Numbered from the stretch's first letter, positions 17,363 through 27,728 are shown. The stretch: 33,278 nt of DNA from Streptomyces sp. ISL-66 (GCF_018614135.1 NZ_JAGGOW010000051.1:1-33278); one strand, 5' to 3'. Translations and numbers: made by a program. The notes: generated by a model not told the origin, from the letters alone.

Positions 17363-18373
17363 GTGACCGTCGTCGGGCCGTTCGGACTGAGCGTGCGGGA
17401 CCAGGCTCTTGAGACCGATGTCCAGGCCGGACTGGCCGCCGTCGAGGCGGGTCTGCTGGAAGCCACCAAGAGCGAAGTCCCCTTCATCACCGAGGCCGCA
17501 CAGCACCTGGTGCGCGCCGGAGGCAAGCGGTTCCGGCCGCTCCTGGTGATGCTCGCCTCCCGATTCGGCGATCCCTACGCGCCCGGGATCGTCCCCTCCG
17601 CCGTCGTCGTGGAGCTCACGCACCTCGCGACGCTCTACCACGACGACGTCATGGACGAGGCGGACGTGCGCCGCGGCGTGGACAGCGCGAACGCCCGCTG
17701 GGGCAACTCCGTGGCCGTCCTGACGGGTGACTTCCTGTTCGCCCGCGCCTCGCACATCCTGGCGGACCTCGGGCCCGAGGCCGTACGCATCCAGGCCGAG
17801 GCCTTCGAGCGGCTGGTGACGGGCCAGATCCTGGAGACGGCCGGTCCGCGCGACGGCCGCGACCCGGTCGCGCACTACCTGGACGTCATGGCCGGCAAGA
17901 CCAGCTCGCTGGTCGCCGTCTCCTGCCGCTTCGGCGCGCTGATGTCCGGCGCCGACGACATGGTCGTCGACGTCCTCACCCAGTACGGGGAGCGCCTCGG
18001 CCTCGCCTTCCAGCTGGCCGACGACGTCCTCGACATCGCCTCCGACTCGCACGAGTCCGGCAAGACCCCGGGCACCGACCTGCGCGAGGGCATCCCCACG
18101 CTGCCGGTACTGCGGCTGCGCGAGATGGCGGCCCAGGGCGGCGACCCGGACGACCTGGACCTCGTACGGCTCCTGGACGGCGACCTCACGGACGACGTCC
18201 GGCACGCCGAGGTCCTCTCGCGGCTGCGGGTCCACCCCGCCCTGGAGCAGGCCCGCCGGGACACCGTCCGCTACGCGCAGGAGGCGCGGGCCACGCTGGC
18301 CCCGCTGCCGGAGTGCTTCGCGAAGTCGGCCCTGGTGGAGCTGTGCGACGCGGTGGTGCACCGCGCGGGCTGA
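17363..18373 (+). CDS. Long-chain polyprenyl diphosphate synthase
   Basis: This 336-aa trans-prenyltransferase condenses isopentenyl diphosphate onto an allylic starter. Visible motifs are GGKRFRP (53-59), the first aspartate-rich motif DDVMD (94-98), GNSVAVLTGDF, the AGKTSSL segment, and the second aspartate-rich motif DDVLD (220-224). Small residues (A, T) lie four and five positions before the first motif, which in this family allows long products (C35 or more). The menaquinone side chain is therefore the likely product, which fits its place near respiratory genes. GTG at 17363 has AGGAG at 17350-17354. A strong terminator follows. Confidence 0.92.
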   Translation: MTVVGPFGLSVRDQALETDVQAGLAAVEAGLLEATKSEVPFITEAAQHLVRAGGKRFRPLLVMLASRFGDPYAPGIVPSAVVVELTHLATLYHDDVMDEADVRRGVDSANARWGNSVAVLTGDFLFARASHILADLGPEAVRIQAEAFERLVTGQILETAGPRDGRDPVAHYLDVMAGKTSSLVAVSCRFGALMSGADDMVVDVLTQYGERLGLAFQLADDVLDIASDSHESGKTPGTDLREGIPTLPVLRLREMAAQGGDPDDLDLVRLLDGDLTDDVRHAEVLSRLRVHPALEQARRDTVRYAQEARATLAPLPECFAKSALVELCDAVVHRAG

Positions 18374-18402
18374 CCCGGCGCGGGTCGTACCGCAGGCACC
18401 GG

Positions 18403-18446
18403 CGCGTCCCGGGCATCCCCTACGGGTAGGGGGTGCCCGGGACGCG
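18403..18446 (+). terminator. Terminator after polyprenyl synthase
   Basis: A long hairpin has CGCGTCCCGGGCA (18403-18415) paired with TGCCCGGGACGCG (18434-18446), extended inward by CCCCTAC/GTAGGGG around a GG turn. It begins 30 bases after the stop. No T-run follows. Confidence 0.75.
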
Positions 18447-18641
18447 TCGTGTCATCCCTGGGGCGTACGCGGAGTTGGCTCCCGGGGCTGACGCCTTCAC
18501 CCCCTCTTCTTTGGTCAGATAGAGGCACATCCCCACCAGATCGGGTGAGAGTGGCGGCGCGGGGTGGACGTGGTCGTGCATGTTGACTGCATGCAAGACG
18601 GGTAGGTCGCCGCCGTACACACAGAGGTAGGGCAGACATAC

Positions 18642-19895
18642 ATGGCAACGAACGCAAAGACCCGCAAGGCCGCTCGGTACGCCGTACCGGTCGCGGTGTT
18701 CGGTGTGGTCGCCGGCACGATCGCGATGGTTCCGGCCTTCGCGAACGCCGGTGGCCCCGACCTGCCGCAGGTGACGGCCCAGCAGCTCATCGAGAAGATC
18801 GCGGCCTCGGACGTCGAGCAGCTGTCCGGTAGCGCCAAGATCAGCACGGACCTGGGACTGCCGTCCCTGCCGGCCGGCCTGCTCGGCGGCGGCTCGGGCG
18901 TCACGGGCGGCTCCGCCGACCCGCAGGACAAGCTCACGCAGCTGGCCTCCGGCACGCACACCTTCCGGGTGGCCGCCGACGGACCGGACCGCCAGAAGCT
19001 GACCTTCGTCGACGGCAAGGACGAGTACACGCTCGTCCACAACGGCGCCGACGTCTGGGGATACGACTCCAAGTCGAAGGAGGCCTTCCACGAGAAGGAC
19101 CCGGCCGGCGCGGGCAAGGGCTCCGAGCGCAAGACCGGCGAGCGGCTCGGCGCCAGTCCGCAGGAGATCGCCCAGGAGGTCCTGAAGGCCGCCGGTACGA
19201 CCACGGACGTCAGCGTCGGCGACACGGCCCAGGTGGCCGGGCGCGACGCCTACCAGCTGGTCCTCAAGCCGAAGGGCACCGGTTCCACGGTCTCCTCGGT
19301 GAAGATCGCGGTGGACGCCAAGAACGGCGTGCCGCTGCGCGTGCAGCTGCTCTCCACGGACGGCGGCAAGCCCATCGTGGACGCCGGCTTCACCAAGGTG
19401 GACTTCGCCAAGCCCGCCGCCGACACCTTCGCCTTCACCCCGCCCAAGGACGCCAAGGTGAGCGAGGGCACGGGCGGTGGGCACGGCCCGGGCGCGGACA
19501 AGGGCAAGGGCGACGGTGGCGTCCCGGGTGAGGACGGGGACAAGGGCCTGGGCGCCCTGGGCTCCATCCCGGGTCTGGACGGACTGGTCGGCGGCGCCGA
19601 GGCCGGCAAGGGCGACATGAAGGTCCTCGGCGAGGGCTGGACCTCGATCGCCCGGATCGAGACCGGCTCGGCCAACGGGCTGAAGGACCTCGAAGGCGCG
19701 GCGAAGGACAAGAACGCGCCCAAGCAGGCCCAGCAGTTCCTCGACTCGATCGGGGAGAAGGTCTCCGGGAAGTTCGGCGAGGGCCGCGTCCTCAAGACCC
19801 GCGTGGTCAACGCGCTGATCACGGACGACGGCAAGGTCTACGTCGGCGCGGTCACCAAGGACGCGCTGGTGAAGGCGGCCGACGCGAACAAGTAG
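18642..19895 (+). CDS. Secreted LolA-like (outer-membrane lipoprotein carrier fold) protein
   Basis: The 417-aa protein has a signal peptide (charged start, hydrophobic AVPVAVFGVVAGTIAMVPA, cleavage near AFANA). The mature part looks like the LolA/DUF2092 beta-half-barrel: LIEKIAASDVEQLSGSAKIS, TFRVAADGPDRQKLTFVDG, EYTLVHNGADVWGYDS, then DAYQLVLKPKG...VKIAVDAKNGVPLRVQL. A G/D/K-rich linker (about 280-310) precedes a second small domain. In monoderms such proteins may carry lipids or sense envelope state; the exact role is unknown. ATG 18642 is preceded by AGGTAGGG at about 13 bases. The 195 bases between the upstream terminator and this gene contain TTGACT (18583-18588) but no matched -10. 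Confidence 0.8.
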   Translation: MATNAKTRKAARYAVPVAVFGVVAGTIAMVPAFANAGGPDLPQVTAQQLIEKIAASDVEQLSGSAKISTDLGLPSLPAGLLGGGSGVTGGSADPQDKLTQLASGTHTFRVAADGPDRQKLTFVDGKDEYTLVHNGADVWGYDSKSKEAFHEKDPAGAGKGSERKTGERLGASPQEIAQEVLKAAGTTTDVSVGDTAQVAGRDAYQLVLKPKGTGSTVSSVKIAVDAKNGVPLRVQLLSTDGGKPIVDAGFTKVDFAKPAADTFAFTPPKDAKVSEGTGGGHGPGADKGKGDGGVPGEDGDKGLGALGSIPGLDGLVGGAEAGKGDMKVLGEGWTSIARIETGSANGLKDLEGAAKDKNAPKQAQQFLDSIGEKVSGKFGEGRVLKTRVVNALITDDGKVYVGAVTKDALVKAADANK

Positions 19896-19910
19896 GGCGC
19901 CACCGCGCCA

Positions 19911-19969
19911 CGGGAACGCCACAAGGGTGGGCAGGGACTGTGTCCCTGCCCACCCTTGTGCCGTTCCCG
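19911..19969. terminator. Very long hairpin (28-bp stem, 3-base loop)
   Basis: Arms 19911-19938 and 19942-19969 are complementary at 27 of 28 positions (one C:C mismatch near the base) around the loop TGT. The hairpin begins 16 bases after the LolA-like stop and ends before the antitoxin promoter. It probably terminates the LolA transcript; the length is unusual for that purpose. Confidence 0.8.
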
Positions 19970-19974
19970 CCCTG

Positions 19975-19996
19975 GGTACAGCAAGGCCGCTGTACC
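19975..19996. promoter_or_regulatory. Palindromic candidate operator of the RHH/toxin module
   Basis: GGTACAGC (19975-19982) and GCTGTACC (19989-19996) are perfect inverted 8-mers with the 6-base spacer AAGGCC. The element ends 9 bases before the antitoxin ATG and abuts an in-frame GTG at 19997. RHH antitoxins commonly bind such dyads to repress their own operon; this is inferred from position and symmetry. Confidence 0.6.
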
Positions 19997-20005
19997 GTGA
20001 AAAGC

Positions 20006-20209
20006 ATGTCGAGACACGTCACCATCCGCCTGGACGAGGAGTTCCACGAGCGCCTGAAAGCGCGCGCGGCGGCGCTGGGGACGACGGTCACCGCGCTGAT
20101 CACCGAAGTCACCGAACGCGAGCTCGACGAGGACCGGAAGAACTTCCTCTCCGGCATCGAAGAGTTCGCCGACCACTGGGCCTACTTCCAGGAGCGGTTC
20201 GGCCATTGA
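20006..20209 (+). CDS. Ribbon-helix-helix (CopG/MetJ-like) protein, probable antitoxin
   Basis: This 67-aa protein has a classic RHH N-terminus: the strand HVTIRLDEEF, helix HERLKARAAALG, then TVTALITEVTERELDE as the second helix. The acidic/aromatic C-terminus (FADHWAYFQERFGH) is of the kind that wraps and neutralises a partner toxin. RHH dimers bind palindromic DNA, and a perfect dyad lies just upstream. ATG 20006 is chosen as it starts the RHH strand directly; GTG 19997 is an alternative. Neither has a good ribosome site, so translation may be leaderless. The stop overlaps the next gene (TTGA), giving coupled synthesis with the toxin-like protein. Confidence 0.8.
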   Translation: MSRHVTIRLDEEFHERLKARAAALGTTVTALITEVTERELDEDRKNFLSGIEEFADHWAYFQERFGH

Positions 20210-20622
20210 AGATCACTATGGAGTGGGCCTGGACCGCCCTGGCCCACCATCTCCCGTCCGATCCCGCCGTGTGGGATCCCTCCGGAGTGGCCGCCGCCGT
20301 GGCCCGTCACCAGAACGACCTCGTCCTGGTCCCCGAGCAGCCCGCCCCGGACACCGCGTGGCGGGCCGCCGCGTTTCTGCACACCCTGGCGGTGTGCCCG
20401 GCGCTGGAATCCCCGATGAACGAGTTCTACGCCGCCGCCGCGACCCGCTCCTACCTGCGCGTCGCCGGGGCGAAGCAGCTGCCCTCGCCGGAGGAGCTCG
20501 GAGATCTCGTGGAGGCCGCGAAGCTGGGGCGCGCCGACGTCGCGGCGGTCGCGCAGGAGCTGCGGGCCCGGATGCGGGAGCCGCTGCCCGCCTCGCTGCG
20601 CGGCGGCGCGCAGGAGGCGTAG
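20206..20622 (+). CDS. Fic/Doc-like toxin component lacking the canonical Fic motif
   Basis: This 138-aa protein has the layout of small actinobacterial 'Fic family toxin-antitoxin' toxins as I recall them: WTALAHHL start, AAVARHQNDL, then TAWRAAAFLHTLAVCPAL and YAAAATRSYLRVAGAK, ending in EELGDLVEAAKLGRADVAAVAQELR. By position the Doc/Fic loop HPFxDGN(K/G)R corresponds to CPALESPMNEF (64-74): the catalytic His, Asp and Arg are absent and only an Asn remains. Ordinary AMP-transfer or phosphorylation by Fic chemistry is thus unlikely. TTG at 20206 is used: it overlaps the antitoxin stop and AGGAG lies 11 bases upstream; an ATG four codons on has no ribosome site. The family call is tentative. 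Confidence 0.62.
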   Translation: MKITMEWAWTALAHHLPSDPAVWDPSGVAAAVARHQNDLVLVPEQPAPDTAWRAAAFLHTLAVCPALESPMNEFYAAAATRSYLRVAGAKQLPSPEELGDLVEAAKLGRADVAAVAQELRARMREPLPASLRGGAQEA

Positions 20623-20655
20623 CCGTGTCCGGCGTGCGGGACGCGTAGCCGTGTC
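20617..20655. repeat. 13-bp direct repeat at the end of the toxin-like gene
   Basis: GCGTAGCCGTGTC occurs at 20617-20629, covering the TAG stop of the toxin-like gene, and again at 20643-20655. The second copy carries a second TAG. Confidence 0.8.
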
Positions 20656-20656
20656 A

Positions 20657-20698
20657 CAGCCGCTGCCGGCCCCCTGGACGCGGGACCGGCAGCGGCTG
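20657..20698. terminator. Hairpin between toxin-like and M28 peptidase genes
   Basis: CAGCCGCTGCCGG (20657-20669) pairs perfectly with CCGGCAGCGGCTG (20686-20698) around a 16-base loop. It lies between convergent genes and can serve both, though the tandem repeat lies between it and the peptidase stop. Confidence 0.65.
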
Positions 20699-20726
20699 CG
20701 GATACGGCGATCTGCCTTCTCGGCCG

Positions 20727-20783
20727 GAAGGGCCGGGGCGGGAAGGGCCGGGGCTAGAAGGGTCGGGGCTACAAGTGTCGGGG

Positions 20784-20786
<3 letters not shown>
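20727..20786. repeat. Four tandem 15-bp repeats carrying the peptidase stop codon
   Basis: Units at 20727-20741, 20742-20756, 20757-20771 and 20772-20786 follow GAAGGGCCGGGGCTA with few changes. The unit next to the gene ends in CTA, the TAG stop of the M28 peptidase on the minus strand. Because the period is 15, two further TAG codons fall in the same frame at 15-base steps. Confidence 0.85.
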
Positions 20787-22256
<1,470 letters not shown>

Positions 22257-22334
22257 TCAAGACCACAATTCGGTCAGCCCTGTTCGGAATTCGGACACGC
22301 CCGTCCCCGGCCCCGGGGCGGCGCCGGACATGCC

Positions 22335-22362
22335 GACGGGCGCGTCCGGGGACGCGCCCGTC
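22335..22362 (-). terminator. Terminator of the RarD-like gene
   Basis: GACGGGCGCGTCC (22335-22347) and GGACGCGCCCGTC (22350-22362) form a perfect inverted repeat with a two-base centre, 36 bases beyond the transporter stop. The 190 bases from here to the peptidase start hold its promoter region; no clear hexamers were picked. Confidence 0.75.
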
Positions 22363-22398
22363 AGTGTCGGTAGTCGGCGGTTGGTGGTCCGAGCGGTG

Positions 22399-23370
22399 TT
22401 ACGCGCTCTCGCGCGCCGGGGTCGGCACCGGGACCGGGAGCGGCGCCGGGAGCGGCGCCGGCAGGGCTTCGAGCCGCAGGGCGCGGGTGCGGCGGGCGGT
22501 GCGCAGGGCGTCCCAGGTGAGGATCGAGAGGGCGGCCCAGACCAGGGAGAAGCCGGCCCAGCGCGCGGGCGGCATGGCCTCGTGGAAGTACAGGACGCCG
22601 AGCGAGAACTGGAAGACCGGGGCCATGTACTGGAGCAGCCCGAGCGTGGACAGCGGGACCCGGATCGCGGCCGCGCCGAAGAAGACCAGCGGGACCGCGG
22701 TGACCAGGCCGGTCGAGGCCAGCAGGGCGGAGTGTCCCAGCCCCTGGGCGGTGAAGGTGGACTGGCCCCGTGCGCCGAGCCAGAGCAGGTAGCCGAGGGC
22801 GGGCAGGAACAGGATCACGGTCTCGGCGGCCAGCGACTCCAGGCCGCCCATGTTGAGCTTCTTCTTGACCAGCCCGTAGGTGGCGAAGGAGAAGGCCAGC
22901 ACCAGCGAGATCCACGGCGGCCGCCCGTACCCGACGGCGAGCACCAGCACGGCGGTGACGCCGATGCCGACCGCCACCCACTGCACGCGCCGCAGCCGCT
23001 CGCCGAGGAGCAGTACGCCGAGCGCGATGGTGACCAGGGGGTTGATGAAGTAGCCCAGGCTCGCCTCGACGACCGCGCCGTTGTTGACGGACCAGATGTA
23101 CAGGCCCCAGTTCACCGTGATCACGGCGGCGGCCAGCGCCGTCAGCGCGAGCTTGCGCGGCTGGCGCACCAGCTCCAGCACCCAGCCCCAGCGGCGCAGG
23201 GCGAGCAGCGCCAGCCCGACCACGGCCAGGGACCACACCATGCGGTGGGCGAGGATCTCGATGGCTCCGGAGGGCTGGAGGAGCGGCCAGAAGAGGGGCA
23301 CGAGGCCCCACATCCCGTAAGCGCCGAATCCGTAGAGCAGACCCGTGCGCTGCTCGTTCTCTGCCTTCAC
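22399..23370 (-). CDS. rarD: EamA-family transporter, RarD type
   Basis: This 323-aa membrane protein has ten hydrophobic segments arranged as two EamA repeats. It opens with the RarD-like GLLYGFGAYGMWGLVPLFWP and ILAHRMVWSL, then NWGLYIWSVNNGAVVEASLGYFINPLV. RarD proteins are drug/metabolite-superfamily exporters named for chloramphenicol sensitivity; the substrate here is unknown. The C-terminus is a proline-rich PAPLPAPLPVPVPTP tail. GTG at 23370 is chosen because GGAGG lies directly upstream with 4-5 bases spacing; an in-frame TTG at 23391 precedes that ribosome site and is rejected. Confidence 0.9.
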   Translation of the reverse strand: MKAENEQRTGLLYGFGAYGMWGLVPLFWPLLQPSGAIEILAHRMVWSLAVVGLALLALRRWGWVLELVRQPRKLALTALAAAVITVNWGLYIWSVNNGAVVEASLGYFINPLVTIALGVLLLGERLRRVQWVAVGIGVTAVLVLAVGYGRPPWISLVLAFSFATYGLVKKKLNMGGLESLAAETVILFLPALGYLLWLGARGQSTFTAQGLGHSALLASTGLVTAVPLVFFGAAAIRVPLSTLGLLQYMAPVFQFSLGVLYFHEAMPPARWAGFSLVWAALSILTWDALRTARRTRALRLEALPAPLPAPLPVPVPTPARESA

Positions 23371-23403
23371 GGGACCTCCAGTGCGCTTCAAGCCAACGTC
23401 AAG

Positions 23404-23432
23404 ACGGTAGCGCCGTAAGAGCGGGAAGTCAT
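23404..23432 (-). promoter_or_regulatory. Candidate promoter of the RarD-like gene
   Basis: On the minus strand ATGACT (23427-23432, four of six matching TTGACA) and TACCGT (23404-23409) are separated by 17 bases, a fair match to the principal sigma factor. The start site would be about 27 bases before the GTG. Confidence 0.35.
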
Positions 23433-23484
23433 CACCGTCACAACGAGATGCTCATGACACCCCATGCCGCCCCATGACACCCAT

Positions 23485-23520
23485 GACGCCCCTGTCGCCG
23501 GAGGTGGCGGCAGGGGCGTC
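23485..23520 (-). terminator. Terminator of the quinone reductase gene
   Basis: GACGCCCCTGTCGCC (23485-23499) pairs with GGCGGCAGGGGCGTC (23506-23520), one wobble pair, loop GGAGGT. It is 56 bases beyond the stop. Confidence 0.75.
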
Positions 23521-23575
23521 GGTGTCGTACGAGGCCACGAGGGCTGTCGCGAGAGCTCGCGAGCGGCCGTATCCG

Positions 23576-24436
23576 TCAGGCGGCGGCCAGCGCGCCCGCG
23601 ATCGCCTCGGCCATCGGGGTCGTCGGCCGGCCGATGAGGCGGGACAGGTCCCCGCCGGTCGAGCCCAGCCGGCCGCGCCGGATCGCCGCGTCCACGTCGA
23701 CGAACACCGCGGCGAAGCCCTCGGGGAGCCCGGCGCCCACCAGGACCGCCTGGTGCTCCTCGGCCGGCAGCTCGGCGTACGCGACCTCGCGCCCGGCCTG
23801 CGCCGACAGCTCGGCGGCGTACTCCGCCAGGGTCCACGCCGCGTCCCCGGAGAGCTCGTAGGCCCGGTTCAGGTGGCCCTCGCCGGTCAGCACCACGGCC
23901 GCGGCGGCCGCGTAGTCGGCGCGGGCGGCCGAGGCGACGCGGCCCTCGCCCGCGCTGCCCACGAGGATGCCGCGCTCCAGGTGGGAGGCCAGGTCGCGGG
24001 TGTAGTTCTCGTGGTACCAGCCGTTGCGCAGGAAGGTGTACGGGAGTCCGGAGTCGAGGATCGCCTGCTCGGTGGCCCGGTGCTCCGCGGCCAGCTCGAA
24101 GTCGGCCTCGGGGCCGCCGAGGATCCCGGTGTAGGCGAGCTGGGCCACCCCGGCCCCGACGGCGGCCTTGATCACGGCGGTGTGCTGGTCGATCCGGCGG
24201 CCGATCTCGTTGCCGGAGATCAGCAGCACCCGGTCGCCCTCCCGGAAGGCGCGGGCCAGGCTCGCGGGGTCGTCGTAGTCGGCGACGCGCACCTCGACGC
24301 CCTGCGCGGCGAGGTCGGAGGCCTTGGCGGCGTCGCGGGCGACCGCGGCGATCCGGTCGGCGGGGACGCGGGTCAGCAGGTCCGCGACGACGAGGCGGCC
24401 GAGGGCTCCGGTGGCGCCGGTGACGACGATGCTCAT
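23576..24436 (-). CDS. QOR2/YtfG-type NAD(P)H:quinone oxidoreductase (NmrA/SDR atypical)
   Basis: This 286-aa protein matches the length of E. coli YtfG (QOR2). It opens with the Rossmann motif MSIVVTGATGALGRLVVADLL (GxxGxxG) and has AQLAYTGILGGPEADF, RATEQAILDSGLPYTFLRNGWYHENY and YELSGDAAWTLAEYA. These enzymes reduce quinones with NADPH and are typically redox- or quinone-inducible. ATG 24436 has AAGGAGAT at ideal spacing. In many genomes a HxlR regulator gene is divergent; here none is present, although a palindrome lies in the promoter. Confidence 0.88.
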   Translation of the reverse strand: MSIVVTGATGALGRLVVADLLTRVPADRIAAVARDAAKASDLAAQGVEVRVADYDDPASLARAFREGDRVLLISGNEIGRRIDQHTAVIKAAVGAGVAQLAYTGILGGPEADFELAAEHRATEQAILDSGLPYTFLRNGWYHENYTRDLASHLERGILVGSAGEGRVASAARADYAAAAAVVLTGEGHLNRAYELSGDAAWTLAEYAAELSAQAGREVAYAELPAEEHQAVLVGAGLPEGFAAVFVDVDAAIRRGRLGSTGGDLSRLIGRPTTPMAEAIAGALAAA

Positions 24437-24501
24437 GGGGATCTCCTTCGTAGGGCCTCGGGAGGTCGGGGCCGTTCCTGTGCACCACCCTACGGTAAGC
24501 G

Positions 24502-24520
24502 CTAACTTTTGGAAAGTAAG
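24502..24520. promoter_or_regulatory. Candidate HxlR-type operator overlapping the quinone reductase promoter
   Basis: CTAACTTT (24502-24509) and AAAGTAAG (24513-24520) form an inverted repeat with one mismatch and spacer TGG, AT-rich against the background. On the minus strand it covers the likely -35 (TTTCCA), 17 bases before a -10-like TAGGGT at about 24487-24492. Such a site fits a redox/quinone-sensing repressor; the factor is not encoded nearby. Confidence 0.5.
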
Positions 24521-24545
24521 CACGTGAGGGGCGTCCCGACATGCC

Positions 24546-24578
24546 GGAGCCCGGACCTCCAGAAGAGATCCGGGCTCC
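24546..24578 (-). terminator. Terminator of the kor operon
   Basis: GGAGCCCGGA (24546-24555) pairs perfectly with TCCGGGCTCC (24569-24578), 21 bases beyond the korB stop. Confidence 0.7.
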
Positions 24579-24598
24579 CAGGGGATCGCGGGCGAGCC

Positions 24599-25658
<1,060 letters not shown>

Positions 25659-25666
<8 letters not shown>

Positions 25667-27641
25667 TGACGGCCTCCTTGAGATGCGTGGCGAGCTGCTC
25701 GGCCTTGAACGGCATGCCGTTGACCTGGTTGTACGACCGTGCGTCGACCAGGTACTTCGCCCTCAGGAGGGTCGCGAGCTGCCCGAGGTTCATCTCCGGC
25801 ACCACTACCTTGTCGTAACGCTTCAGGACCTCGCCCAGATTCCTCGGGAAGGGGTTGAGGTGGCGCAGATGGGCCTGTGCGATGGGGACCCCGGCGAGCC
25901 GCAGCCGGCGTACGGCGGCCGTGATCGGCCCGTACGTCGATCCCCAGCCGATGACCAGGGTGCGCGCGCCGTCCGGGTCGTCGACCTCCAGGTCCGGGAC
26001 CTCGATGCCGTCGATCTTGGCCTGGCGGGTGCGCACCATGAACTCGTGGTTGGCCGGGTCGTACGAGATGTTGCCCGTGCCGTCCTGCTTCTCGATGCCG
26101 CCGATGCGGTGCTCCAGCCCCGGCGTGCCGGGGACCGCCCAGGGCCGGGCCAGGGTCCGCGCGTCGCGCTTGTACGGCCAGAAGACCTCGGTGCCGTCCG
26201 CGAGCTCGTGGTTGGGACCGGCGGCGAACTGGACCGTCAGGTCCGGGAGGTCCGCCACGTCCGGGATCCGCCACGGCTCGGAGCCGTTGGCGAGGTACCC
26301 GTCGGAGAGCAGGAACACCGGAGTCCGGTAGGTCAGCGCGATCCGGGCCGCGTCGAGCGCGGCGTCGAAGCAGTCCGCCGGGGTGCGCGGGGCCACGATC
26401 GGGACCGGGGCCTCGCCGTTGCGCCCGTACATGGCCTGGAGCAGATCGGCCTGCTCCGTCTTGGTCGGCAGCCCCGTGGACGGGCCGCCGCGCTGGATGT
26501 CCACGATCAGCAGCGGCAGCTCCAGGGAGACCGCGAGCCCGATCGTCTCGGACTTGAGCGCGACGCCCGGGCCGGAGGTGGTGGTCACGGCGAGCGCGCC
26601 GCCGAAGGCCGCGCCCAGGGCCGCGCCGATTCCGGCGATCTCGTCCTCGGCCTGGAAGGTGCGCACGCCGAAGTTCTTGTGCCGGCTCAGCTCGTGCAGG
26701 ATGTCCGAGGCCGGGGTGATCGGGTACGAGCCCAGGTAGAGCGGCAGATCGGCCTGCTGACCCGCCGCGATCAGCCCGTAGGACAGGGCGAGGTTCCCGG
26801 AGATGTTGCGGTAGGTGCCCGGCGGGAAGGCGCGGGTGGCCGGGGCCACCTCGTAGGACACGGCGAAGTCCTCGGTGGTCTCGCCGAAGTTCCAGCCGGC
26901 CCGGAAGGCGGCCACGTTCGCCTCGGCGATCTGCGGCTTCTTCGCGAACTTCTGCCGCAGGAAGGTCTCGGTGCCCTCGGTCGGCCGGTGGTACATCCAG
27001 GACAGGAGGCCCAGCGCGAACATGTTCTTGCTGCGCTCGGCCTCCTTGCGGGGGAGCCCGAAGTCCTTCAGCGCCTCGAGGGTGAGCGTGGTCAGCGGCA
27101 CCGGGTGGAGGTTGTAGGCGTCCAGGGAGCCGTCTTCCAGCGGGGAGGTCTCGTAGCCGACCTTCGCCATCGGACGCTTGGTGAACTCGTCGGTGTTGAC
27201 GATGATCTCCGCGCCGCGCGGCACGTCCCCGATGTTGGCCTTCAGCGCCGCCGGATTCATCGCCACCAGGACGTTCGGCGCGTCGCCCGGCGTCAGGATG
27301 TCGTGGTCCGCGAAGTGCAGCTGGAAGCTCGACACACCGGGGAGGGTGCCGGCGGGCGCCCGGATCTCGGCGGGGAAGTTCGGCAGCGTCGAAAGGTCGT
27401 TCCCGAAGGACGCCGTCTCCGAGGTGAAACGGTCGCCCGTGAGCTGCATGCCGTCGCCCGAGTCACCCGCGAAGCGAATGATCACCCGATCGAGCCGGCG
27501 CACTTCCTTGCCGGCCCCGCGGCCGGGACTCTCGGTGTTCGGATCGTCGCTGTTCGGGCCCGGGGGCGTCCGCTGCTCGCCGACGACCGCGCCTTCGGTC
27601 CCGTCGGAATGCTCGGCTGGGCTACTGACCTGGCTGGTCAC
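25659..27641 (-). CDS. korA: 2-oxoacid:ferredoxin oxidoreductase, gamma-alpha fused subunit (KorA)
   Basis: In this 660-aa protein the gamma domain (about 50-230; RFAGDSGDGMQLTGDRF) is fused before the alpha/pyrimidine domain (GSYPITPASDILHELSRH, then GLAVSLELPLLIVDIQRGGP and STGLPTKTEQADLLQAMYGR). The C-terminal transketolase-like domain contains TLVIGWGSTYGPITAAVRRL. GTG at 27641 is chosen because AAGGAGG lies nine bases upstream; a GTG at 27671 precedes that ribosome site. The first ~45 residues are low-complexity. It is co-transcribed with korB and lies downstream of a response regulator on the same strand, separated by a hairpin and its own palindromic promoter region. Confidence 0.95.
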
Positions 27642-27684
27642 TGAACTGGACCTCCTTCGAGGCGTGAGCACTGCCCAAGGTCCA

Positions 27685-27700
27685 CCCTACGACCGTAGGG
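27685..27700. promoter_or_regulatory. Perfect palindrome in the korAB promoter region
   Basis: CCCTACG (27685-27691) and CGTAGGG (27694-27700) are perfect 7-bp arms around AC, 44-59 bases before the korA start. A TAGGGT -10-like hexamer on the minus strand overlaps its left arm. It probably is the operator controlling kor transcription. Confidence 0.5.
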
Positions 27701-27728
27701 ACCGCTTCCCCGGGGTACTCAGGTTCTG

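Noticed and set aside
16529..18361. A 610-codon minus-strand frame spanning the polyprenyl synthase
   Set aside because: Only its short stretch near 17080-17161 is real (the N-terminus of the broken POT transporter); the rest is a shadow.
19940..20005. N-terminal extension of the RHH protein from a GTG at 19940
   Set aside because: It would start inside the long hairpin and encode 22 non-conserved residues across the putative operator.
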